Shown piece by piece: positions 56,101-64,000 of a stretch of DNA of 64,000 nt (the stretch's first letter is position 1; each line of letters opens with the position of its first letter). The position numbers were made by a program, and so were the translations under genes. The stretch covers positions 2,550,335 through 2,614,334 of the forward strand of contig JALIRH010000042.1 in assembly GCA_023055505.1 (NCBI GenBank), written 5' to 3'. Under the pieces are notes generated by a model that saw only the letters and a list, made by a program, of their open reading frames with translations, made no database searches and was not told the DNA's origin. Source of the stretch: Callipepla californica brunnescens (lineage: Eukaryota > Chordata > Aves > Galliformes > Odontophoridae).

Positions 56101-59100
56101 CCAATAAAAAAAGGCTTACTCACCCTCCCTGTGAAATGCATTTCTTAAAGACCCAGAAGGCTGCCAGGAACACCAGAACTGCCACGATCACTTGAGGAAG
56201 AATTAAAAAAAGCCTCAGAGTAATAGTAACTAGCTCACAAACAAAAAAAGTCCCTCAAAAATTAGTGGTCCTCACCCAGAATCATATACAACATCCCTCC
56301 CCTTCCAACACTTTAAGTTCACACAGCTTATATTACATAATTACATATTTGATGCTTTGCTCAAAACTCTTCAGCATAATTCAGCTCAGGAACAGCGATC
56401 ACCAAGATGGCAAAACACCACCAGCTCAGGAACGTGAACACAAATCTCACAACGTTCTGTCGTTACTCTTCAGAACAAATTTATAAAGAAGTGGTGGTAG
56501 AAAGCCACGCTTGTAAAAGCAGGCTTAGAAAACTGGGTAACAAAAGCAAGGACAAAAGTAAAGAAATAAAAGCAAGCACTTCAGTTTCAGTTGGCTGGCA
56601 CGATTATTTATCTGCCTCTACATTCAGTAAACTCAAGCTCTGAAGAGTTTAGGGAAGTGACAAATTTGGGGAATACCACCCCTGAAGCATTGATGCATCA
56701 CACAGAGGAAAAGGATTTACAAAAAACTGGTTTATGATTGCTAAGTAATCTTCACCTTTCTTGAACTGTGCAATGTTTGGAGTAGGTGAGTATTTTTAAA
56801 GCAATCAGAACTCCAAAACCAGTTTCTATGAGTGAGTGCCAGGTGACGACCACAATAACAACTCCACACAAAGAGCAAACACCACACTGTGCATTACTCA
56901 GGAATTACACGATACTTACCACAGATGATGGCAATAATATAAGCACCTAAAACAGAGTAAATGAGCATTATGAGGAACGCGTGCTTCTTACTCAAACACA
57001 CTATACAGGTGTGATTCAAATAAATCAAACACTTGTTAAGATGACCCCTTGCAGCAGGTCAGTTTTGTATGGTAACTTTTTTTTTAACTTAAATAGGCCA
57101 ATTCTTAAAAGGATCTTTACCCAAATCCATCTTTCTTCTATCAAAATAAAGACAGAAGTTTGCAATAAATGACTTGTGAATATAAAAGCATGTACCCAAG
57201 AAGTAAATATCCTAAATGTACTTTTATTCCATTGCAAACTCTCGTAGTCCATACTTACTTAATTTGCAAGTTGGCACTTCGGGACTCCATCTGCCTTCTC
57301 CAGCATACTCAATACGAGCTGCACCATGTAACGTGTAGCCTGCATAACATTCAATTGTAACAGAATCCCCTACAGAATATGCAGGTTTCTTTCCTTCAAT
57401 TATTCTACCGTAGGCTATGACTGGAGAGGAATCAGGATCAGAAGGTACAGTGCCACCTAGAAAGGAAGCATTTTAAAAGTGAGGAGAAAAAAAAAGACAA
57501 AGTCCAAGAACAGAGCTGGAACAGATTAAAGAAGCTGCCATCAAAAAGTCCCTATGTTTTTTTTGTAAATATCAGAAGCTCAGTTGATCACTATGACATT
57601 ATATATAAAAGCTTCCCACTTCCTAGAGGCAGTATGTATGTATGATGGACGTGATTCAGATGCACAAACCGAAACATACATCTCAGCTTCATTAGGATAA
57701 ACAGTTGCATCAAAGCAATGAAAATCTCTCTCTCATACTATGATGAGTGATCACATTATACTCTTTTTTTCCCTTTGCATACAGTCTGTCATCTTCAAAG
57801 GAAGAATGTTCAGAAAGCACCCCCTGAACAGGTCTCTTTCACAACGGCTCCTGAACAGTATTAATAAAAGTAAGACTAAAGCAGGACTCCAGCAAGGCAC
57901 AAAACCCTGCTGAGTTACTCAAATCCCAACCTATGAATATAACTTGTGACCAGCTGGGCAGGCTGACAGGCCTCCGACCTTCAAGGGTCAAGCACTGCTA
58001 CATCAGACATTCCAAACTCATTGCTTGATTTTCCTAATTATGAATTATACTCACATGCACAGTCTAGTTTAGAACTCCATGCATTTTTGCCTTGGCACGT
58101 TATTGTCACCTCTGTACCACCATCAGGAAAAGTACAAGAAGGGTTACATCTTATCTGAACAGACTCTCCTCTTAAGTATACATTTTCCAGAGGAACCACT
58201 TCTCCATTTGTGATCACTGGGGCACTGCATGAATCTTCACCAACTAAAACATAAATTTAAAAGCCAAGGTAGCAATAAGAAATTTTAAACGCTTCATAAT
58301 TCCTTAGCTCTAAGTGCACTTTGATTTTGTATGATGAAATTAGATTAGCGTATCTGAACTGTTGGAAATTCTCATCTACCTTCACTATAATTTTAAGTAT
58401 AAATGTTTCCTAAAGAAGATTAAAAAGAAACACTCTGCATTCATTAGGGTAGTATGATTATATGATACGGTATCTGAGAAACCTGTATTCTTTGGTTTAT
58501 TATTTTTCATAAGAATCATTTTCAGGTGCTGTATCAGACTCATTCATTATGAAACACTCAAACCCATCCTTTCCAGAAGTAGATCTCATTCTCAAGAGCT
58601 CATTAGAATAAATGATACTACTACAATGCAGTAACATCACAGCACACCCATGACATGACTTGATGTCTGTAATTCCACTCACTAACTCCTAACAGTGTTT
58701 GGGTGGGAAGTCACACCTGGAATAGCTGCCTATGATGAGGTTCAGTGTCAGCTTCCTTAGCTTCCAACTGCAGTGTAATTACTTTAATTTATAGCTAAGA
58801 TTTAACAACGCTCTCAATGTACAAGAAAACTTGGATTCTTCTGTGAAAACTTACCTTTCTGACAAGTTGGTTTCGGTGGATCCCAGGTGCTGTTTTCTTT
58901 ACAAGTAATCATGTCTGCCCCAGACATGACATAGCCCGGATCACATTCAAATCTAACAGCACTCCCATAGGTATAGTGAGACGCAAACCCAAATACTTTT
59001 CTTCCATTCTGTACTTCTGGGTTTTCACAGATGACCACTGCAGCACACAAAGGGAAAACCAGCTTTGAAACATCTGTTTACAGTATTTTCACAACAGTTA

Positions 59101-62100
59101 CAGCACTTTCAATACTTGTAACAAAGTTTCTTAACTCCAGCTATTTGGACTGGGCTGTGTAAGAAGCCTGCTCTCCCCAGTGTGCAGCTCTGTCCCTGAT
59201 TTAAGCTACTGACTTGTAACAGTACACAGTCAACCAAAAGCGTGCCCCTCTTCCAGTCCACACACTTCTTCCCATGCTGTGGCAGAATTTCAGAAAACAA
59301 AACTGTTCTGGTAAGCATTCAAGTGACGAGAGGCAAGCATCTGGTTTTCCTCCCTACAAACACAATGCAAGACCACGTACTTGCTAAACTTCACATTTAT
59401 TTCTGTATTACTGTTGTTGTTCACACGTTTTATCAGATCTCAAGCTCAGCTCCTCCACGTTGTCCCTGTCACTTCTACCAACTGCATGCTCATACTTCTT
59501 TGGGTTTTAATTTAAGCTCTAAGCTGCTGTGTGACATACTCTATCAACATCCATAATGCAGTTGATCTGATGTGCACCGGAATTTCATCAATTTACAGCA
59601 GCAGAGGACAAAGTTCCTCCTTCCCCCTAGGGAAAACCACCCATCCCCTCAGCTCCTCAGTTCTAAAAGAGGCAGACACTGAAATTTCAGAGTCACATAA
59701 GATATAAAAAAATATCTGAGAAACAAACAACCTTCACACCGGGGGGGTGGTCCACTCCAAACACCATTTGAGTCTTCACCAACCGTGCAGAAAATAGAGC
59801 GTTCACCAATCAGAGCGAAGGGATCTTCGCCTTTTGGTACATCATTACAACTGTAGGTTACCGTCGTTTGATAAACATAGCTATCTACTTCAGTGTAGCG
59901 CCCATTGGCTATGCTTGGAGGTGGCTCACAAGGAACTCCTAGAACAAAATCAGACATGTCAGCTGACAGTATTGCTTCTCTAAGTAAAGAGATTTTGTTT
60001 TCAAGTCGTCGCACTTAAAATCTGACACAGAGCTGGGACAGGTTACAGCTGTAACTGAGAAAGACCTGTGGTTATGTTCAACAAGAAACTTAACAGCTAT
60101 TAACTTATTGCCACAGTAGCTGACATTTTTCAGCAGTGATTCCTCAGGCACATCCCCAGTAGCTCAAGCAAAAAAGAAAAATAAAGTGCTGTCCTATTTT
60201 GCCATCACTTCTTTTATTAGTGAATGTACCACACACAGCTGTATTGCAAACAAGCTACCACTGCCCAAGCACAAAACTGAAAAACAGCAGTAGTTTACTT
60301 ACTTTCACATTCAGGAAGACCTCCATCCCAGTCAACACTTTTATCTTTAATTACACAGGAAATCTGTCTACTTCCATATAACCTGTACCTAGACAGATGA
60401 AAATATTCAAAGAAGTAAAACTTCAGAACATTCATTTCTCTAGGAAGCAGCCAGAAATCTTGTTTACATAATTCTGTCCTGTGACTACGTAGACATGACA
60501 TACCACACTTGTGTTACCTTCAAAGATTTTGTTTTGCTAACAGTCTTAACTTTGAAAACAGCAGAAGCAAACAAGAGGTCACTGAATAAACAGACAAAAC
60601 CTTTCCCTTTTAAGTCGTGCCCCTGATACCAAGAAATCACCAATGCTAAAGAAGTAAACTGTGAAAAGGAAACGAGGAAAAAAAATCCCATGAGAGGTTC
60701 GTGTTTTTGAACTGATTTGCTACACACAGACAAATAGGACTGTATAATGAACAATACATATGGATAACGAAGGGCAATCAACATACACTTAATCCTTGTG
60801 CCACAGGCACGATAAAAACCAAAGTGGTTAGAGGGAACACATGCAAAATCTCACTGAACACTTTAAGCCTTATTTGATGTAAGTAAAGCCAGGGAAACAT
60901 AGCAAATTTTGCTGCAATTTGTCCCGCTGTGAGTCAGGAACCTGCACAGGAAAGTTTGGGTTTGGTTTAAATGGAAAAACAAACAAACAAAACAACACTT
61001 ACCCCTTTTCACAAGAAAAAGTTGCTGCTGAACCAAACGTAAGATCTGTCACGTGTACAAAGCCATTTTCTATTTCTCCTGGATGATTACATTTTCTTGC
61101 TGGGGAAAGGCAAGGGAAAAAAGAACAAGCCTGTATCTTTGTAGTTACCCCCAAAGACTATGCCTTTGGCACATACTGCCCTTGAAGTCACTAGTACTTT
61201 GCAAGCTTCTTCATGAATTATACATATAACTAATTCTCACTGAACAACAGTTGAAATTGCTAGCTAACAAAGGGGGGAAAAAAAATAAAGCAGAAGGTCA
61301 AAAACAAACATTACCTGTACAGAACGTCTCTATCGGTGACCACATTGAGTCTGTGCCACACGTTCGAGTAAAGGGCATCCCAGGGATGTTCCTATAGCCA
61401 GGACGACAGTTGTAGGTCACGCTGCTTCCAGCAGCAAAGCTGCTCATGGCACTGAAGCTCTCCCCGAGCTCCGCATTCTCCACGTTGTCCGGGGGCCCGC
61501 AGGAGCCTGCAGGAGCACAGGGAAGGCAAAAAAACAATAGGTGGAGTTATCAGCAAGAGGAAACACAGCGAGGTGAGCACAGATGTTAATGCAAACAGAC
61601 CACAGGAGAGACCTTAAAGCGCACTGCTTCCCAACCCCTGCTACGGGTGGGTGCCCACCAGGCCAGGCTGCCCAGTGCCCCATCCAGCCAGACCCCAGGC
61701 ACCTGTACAGAGTAATAAAGTTCTTAAAAGCCACAAGCATCGCGTTAACCACAGCTCTGCTCGGTCCCTCCGTAGCACTGCAGCTCTGCGGCTCCTATTT
61801 CTGCCCCTCTGATCTTCCAGCAGCGAAAGCAAGCAAACAACCGACACAAAGGAGCTCGTGCCCCAGCCCCCCTCACACGAAAGAAAAAAAAAACACACAA
61901 AAATAAGAACAAAACGAAACACCAACGTAACATCGCAGGGCAGTGCCGGAGCTGCACACAGAGGCTCTGTGAGACGCTCAGGACCCACCTGGACACCGAG
62001 CTGTGCAACCCGGGCCGGGAGCTGCTCTGGCGGAGGGGTTGGACTCGATGACCTCCGCAGGTCCCTTCCAACCCCCGCGACGCCGCGCTGACCCTCAGCC

Positions 62101-62333
62101 CCCACCCCGCCAGCCCCACAGCGACCCATCCCCGCGGCGCGGCTGCTCCCTTTGTCTCCCCGCTCCCCACAGGCCGCCCCGCTCCCCGCCGCTCCCGCGA
62201 GGAGCCCTCGCTTCCCCCACCCCGCTCTGCGGCGGCTCGCACTGTACGGCACCCGCTGCTCACCCTGCTCCTGCGGCCGCGCCGCGCCGAGCCCCGCCAG
62301 CAGCACGGCGAAGCGGAGCGCGCCCGCCGCCAT
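53112..62333 (-). CDS. CD46: CD46/CREM-like membrane complement regulator, six CCP modules, 11 coding exons
   Basis: Type I membrane protein of the RCA family; relatives bind C3b/C4b and act as cofactor or decay accelerator to protect host cells. Exons (- strand): 62333-62264, 61506-61315, 61099-61003, 60388-60303, 59938-59732, 59037-58855, 58243-58055, 57456-57259, 56946-56920, 56190-56124, 53163-53112. All have GT/AG borders; phases (1,1,2,1,1,1,1,1,1,2) fit and total 1368 bases, 455 residues. Layout: signal peptide 1 to about 20, CCP1 25-87, CCP2 88-148, CCP3 149-217, CCP4 218-278, CCP5 279-341, CCP6 342-407, membrane span about 409-431, 24-residue tail. CCP2 is split over two exons, as in human CD46 module 2 and CD55 module 3; CCP3 has 'GVWSGPPPRCEG' like the next human module. 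There is no Ser/Thr stalk, unlike human CD46. Birds call this type CREM; the CD46 symbol rests on position next to miR-29 and CD34. Confidence 0.9.
56124..56190 (-). CDS. CD46: CD46-like exon 10: membrane span and stop-transfer
   Basis: Encodes VIVAVLVFLAAFWVF followed by KKC, the second half of the membrane helix and its basic stop. Acceptor 'ttcttcctcaag', donor 'gggagg|gtgagt', phase 1 to 2. Retention of the next intron would end the protein within one codon at TGA. Confidence 0.9.
56920..56946 (-). CDS. CD46: CD46-like exon 9: 27-bp microexon opening the membrane helix
   Basis: Only 27 bases, phase 1 to 1, giving S-AYIIAIIC before the next exon. Acceptor 'actctgttttag', donor 'ctgtg|gtaagt'. 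Skipping it keeps the frame but would shorten the membrane span by nine residues. Confidence 0.82.
57259..57456 (-). CDS. CD46: CD46-like exon 8: CCP6, missing one cysteine
   Basis: A CCP module in layout (Gly-Tyr, Trp and closing Cys present), phase 1 to 1. The first Cys is made across the exon 7/8 junction (T|GT). The usual third Cys is a Tyr (TAT) in 'ARIEYAGEGRW', so the C1-C3 disulfide cannot form within the module. Acceptor 'cctttctag', donor 'aaatta a|gtaagt'. Confidence 0.88.
58055..58243 (-). CDS. CD46: CD46-like exon 7: CCP5, with an extra cysteine
   Basis: A CCP module with Cys in the four normal places plus a fifth in 'IRCNPSCTFPDGG'. Trp is present in 'KNAWSSKLDC'. Acceptor 'tatgttttag', donor 'gtgcat|gtgagt', phase 1 to 1. 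Confidence 0.9.
58855..59037 (-). CDS. CD46: CD46-like exon 6: CCP4
   Basis: A complete CCP module: 'VICENPEVQNG', 'RFECDPGYVMSG', 'ITCKENSTWDPPKPTCQK', with four Cys and the Trp. N-S-T is a glycosylation sequon. Acceptor 'tgtgctgcag', donor 'agaaag|gtaagt', phase 1 to 1. Confidence 0.95.
59732..59938 (-). CDS. CD46: CD46-like exon 5: CCP3
   Basis: A complete CCP module with 'PCEPPPSIANGRY', 'VTYSCND', 'IGERSIFCTVGEDSNGVW' and 'SGPPPRCEG', like human CD46 module 3 and CD55 module 4, which take part in C3b/C4b binding. The donor 'gaag|gttgtt' is weak. Phase 1 to 1. Confidence 0.95.
60303..60388 (-). CDS. CD46: CD46-like exon 4: CCP2, second half
   Basis: Phase 2 to 1; encodes 'YRLYGSRQISC' to 'VDWDGGLPEC'. 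Acceptor 'catctgtctag', donor 'gtgaaa|gtaagt'. Together with exon 3 it completes one CCP module. Confidence 0.93.
61003..61099 (-). CDS. CD46: CD46-like exon 3: CCP2, first half
   Basis: Phase 1 to 2; encodes 'RKCNHPGEIENG' to 'AATFSCEKG'. Acceptor 'cctttccccag', donor 'aaaggg|gtaagt'. The split position after the second Cys is the same as in the split modules of mammalian RCA genes. Confidence 0.93.
61315..61506 (-). CDS. CD46: CD46-like exon 2: CCP1
   Basis: A complete CCP module beginning 'SCGPPDNVENAELG' with four Cys and Trp in 'DSMWSPIETFC'. Acceptor 'gctcctgcag', donor 'gtacag|gtaatg', phase 1 to 1. Closest in feel to human CD55 and CD46 N-terminal modules. Confidence 0.93.
61975..62090 (+). 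mobile_element. CR1 3' fragment in intron 1 of the CD46-like gene
   Basis: About 110 bases of CR1 3' end, sense on the + strand and so antisense to the gene: 'cctggacaccgagctgtgc', 'ggttggactcgatgacctcc', 'aggtcccttccaaccccc'. It is very GC-rich and close in sequence to the CR1 copy at 63.3 kb. Confidence 0.9.
62264..62333 (-). CDS. CD46: CD46-like exon 1: signal peptide
   Basis: The ATG at 62333-62331 has a good context (G at -3 and G at +4) and opens MAAGALRFAVLLAGLGAARP, a classic signal peptide. Donor 'gagcagg|gtgagc', phase 1. A longer chance frame passes through this exon but lacks conserved content outside it. Confidence 0.88.
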
Positions 62334-62720
62334 GCCCGCGCCTCCGCGTCCCTCCCTCAGGCGACGGCGCAGCGCCGGGCGCGGCGCATGCGCACTGCGC
62401 GCCTCTGCGCTCCATGGAGCCGCGGTCGCCATGCCGGGCTCGCTGCCGTCCTTCGCGTTAGGGCGGTGCGGGGTGAGAGCGGCGGGGCTCGGCTGGAGGA
62501 GAGAGCCCTTTTCTCGTGCAGGGCGCTCCCAGCTTCCTGCCGGCTGATGAAACAGCTTCCAGCCCTGATCCGTGGGTACGGCCCCGGAGAACAAAGGCTG
62601 ACAGGAAAAAGAAAAACCAAACCCAACCCGCCTCTGTGTGCGACCCGCGGGGAGCTTCCCTCACAGAGGGAGGCGAAAGTGGGCGCGAAAAGGAGATGCG
62701 AAACGTGAAGCGTTTGTTGC
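62334..62720 (-). promoter_or_regulatory. GC-rich promoter region of the CD46-like gene
   Basis: A short, CpG-rich interval between the CD46-like ATG and the poly(A) signal of the next gene upstream. No TATA box is evident. It is the only room available for the promoter if both gene ends are as predicted. Confidence 0.5.
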
Positions 62721-62737
62721 TGTTCTGCCTTCAGGGT

Positions 62738-62743
62738 TTTATT
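62738..62743 (-). terminator. Possible poly(A) signal of the upstream RCA-type gene
   Basis: AATAAA on the - strand ('ccgaataaaacc'). It is the first such match downstream of the edge exon outside clear repeats, so it may end that gene. Assignment is inference. Confidence 0.4.
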
Positions 62744-63109
62744 CGGTGAAGCATTTATGCGGGAAGACCACAGCGGTCGCCTCGGGTGGGCTCAGGGGTT
62801 GGGCATGACGCAGGTGCTCTCTGGTTTGTGGGGAGGAAGGCTTCTGATCGGCATCCATGCAGCTGCAGCTTCCCTGGAGCCGAGGAGTTGCTTAATGGAT
62901 GGAGAAGGAGGAGCGTGGATGTTGGGTTTTGTGTTTCCAGTGCTTTCTTGGGAGTGGAAAGGTTCAGTCCCGGTGTGAGCAGTGCTTCCACACTTGGGGA
63001 AAGCCTCTAGTGCTGGATACAGGCCTGGGAGAATGCGACATGATGCTGTGAAAGGTGGATTTGCTGAGGCTTTAATCCCACTGCTTATTATGTCCTTGCT
63101 TAGGGAAGG

Positions 63110-63414
63110 AGGAGGGCCTGCTCTCCTGGGCAGTGCTTTTACAGAGAGGCTGGACCGTTCTCTGCAGCGTGTGGAGATAGGACGAGGGGAAATGGCCCCA
63201 CATTGAAGCACAGATGTGTGTGGGAACTTCTTCACAGTGCAGTGATGGAGCACTGGAGCTGCACAGAGAGATGGTGGGGTCTCCTTCTCTGGAGACATTC
63301 AAGACCCTCCTGGACACCGAGCTGTGCAACCTGGGCTAGGGAGCTGCTCTGACAGGGGGGTTGGACTCAATGATCTCTGGAGGTCCCTTCCAACCCCTAC
63401 AATTCTGTGATTGC
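63110..63414 (+). mobile_element. CR1 LINE 3' fragment (about 0.3 kb)
   Basis: Sense CR1 3' end on the + strand, ending 'ggtcccttccaacccctac' 'aattctgtgattg'. Upstream pieces 'aggacgaggggaaatggccc' (near 63179) and 'gagacattcaagaccctcctg' type sequence are typical. It lies in a probable intron or 3' region of the edge gene. Confidence 0.93.
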
Positions 63415-63911
63415 AAAGCAGCCTTTGCCAAAGATGAAAAGGCAGCTACGTTTTTGTACGGTTTTGTAGTTTTGTTTGACTTACCAGAAGTTCAGGGTGG
63501 AAAAAATGTTCTGCTGAAAGGATTATAGGGGGGCCAACTTGAATTCACAGCTGTAGATGTTTTATGTTAACAATAAAAATCCCTACCTGCTGTACAAGAT
63601 GTGAGTGTATCTGTCCTGTCATCTAGTCCAGAGAGTTTCTGTAACTGTAGTTTTCATATGTACGATAATAGCTACACGAAAAAGAACAGTGTAGTGTCAG
63701 TTCGTAACAAACATTCCTGAGAAAGAATGTTCAAAGTGAAACAACACAAGCTCAGAATTGATTCCAAGTTGATACACCCAGGACACTTTGCAGTTTAAAG
63801 CTCAAAATACAAAATTATAAGACCTTGTCTCCTATCTCTGTTGTTTTGACTGTATAGGGCTCACAGCTGGGCAAAGAAAGATGTGAATTTATAGCCAGCA
63901 GGATGTCTTAC

Positions 63912-63987
63912 CCTTCCTTCTGCTTAGAGATAATTTTCCAGCCAATGGTCACACCCAGAAGAAGCAAAACCACCGCAGCTGCAATTC
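63912..63987 (-). CDS. Transmembrane exon of a second, partial RCA-type gene
   Basis: A 76-base exon, phase 1 to 2, with acceptor 'tcttccctctcag' and donor 'gaagg|gtaaga'. It encodes IAAAVVLLLLGVTIGWKII then SKQKEG, a membrane span with a basic stop-transfer. Phase and layout match exon 10 of the neighbouring CD46-like gene, and the strand is the same, so a tandem complement-regulator relative is likely. Two continuations are possible: an exon at 63513-63485 with a strong acceptor, ending in TGA after seven codons, or a weaker one near 63650 ending in TAG. Neither can be chosen from sequence. The rest of the gene is beyond the window. Confidence 0.65.
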
Positions 63988-64000
63988 CTGAGAGGGAAGA

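Noticed and set aside
61641..62594. 317-codon open frame on the - strand
   Set aside because: It reads through exon 1 of the CD46-like gene and into its intron and a CR1 fragment. Only the exon 1 portion is coding; the rest is a GC-rich chance frame.
1..64000. CRISPR arrays, bacterial operons, prophage or integrative elements
   Set aside because: The window is vertebrate nuclear DNA with spliced genes; no direct-repeat/spacer array or prokaryotic gene pattern is present.

Overview
This is a window of bird nuclear DNA, most likely from a galliform such as chicken. The evidence is the CR1-type LINE 3' ends with their typical 'ggtcccttccaaccc' tail, the compact intron-exon gene structure, and the gene content. 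I cannot name the species from sequence alone. Nearly all long open frames in the window are chance frames in GC-rich or simple-repeat DNA. The real coding content is two multi-exon genes plus one exon of a third.

Layout: (1) 1-14.4 kb is non-coding, with CR1 fragments and several AT-rich blocks that look like candidate conserved regulatory elements. (2) 14.7-24.5 kb, + strand, is CD34, the sialomucin of blood and endothelial progenitors. I resolve eight coding exons whose phases join into one 375-codon reading frame. (3) 24.5-40.9 kb is intergenic and holds a composite simple-repeat block at 27.9-28.9 kb: a roughly 90-bp AT-rich tandem repeat followed by 423 bases of pure pyrimidine. (4) 40.98-41.28 kb is a CpG-rich promoter-like segment with three ATTGG boxes exactly 40 bp apart, possibly the promoter of the miR-29 host transcript. 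(5) 49.7-51.05 kb, + strand, carries the miR-29b-2 and miR-29c hairpins, with a poly(A) signal 361 bp beyond the second hairpin. (6) 51.76-62.33 kb, - strand, is a membrane complement regulator of the CD46/CREM type: signal peptide, six CCP (sushi) modules, one transmembrane segment and a short tail. Eleven coding exons join into one 455-codon frame. (7) At the right edge, - strand, lies the transmembrane exon of a second gene of probably the same type, whose 3' end appears to lie only a few hundred bases upstream of the first.

The order CD34 - miR-29b-2/c - CD46-like - further complement regulators, with these orientations, matches the human 1q32 RCA region. That supports the gene names beyond sequence likeness. 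The two ends of the window serve separate roles: stem/endothelial cell adhesion (CD34) and protection of host cells from C3b/C4b (CD46-like). The microRNA pair between them is an independent unit, convergent with the complement gene.

I saw no new genetic system, phage, CRISPR array, tRNA or rRNA. The most useful leads are the regularly spaced CCAAT array, an intronic poly(A) route to a tail-less CD34, and an unusual cysteine pattern in CCP modules 5 and 6 of the complement regulator.
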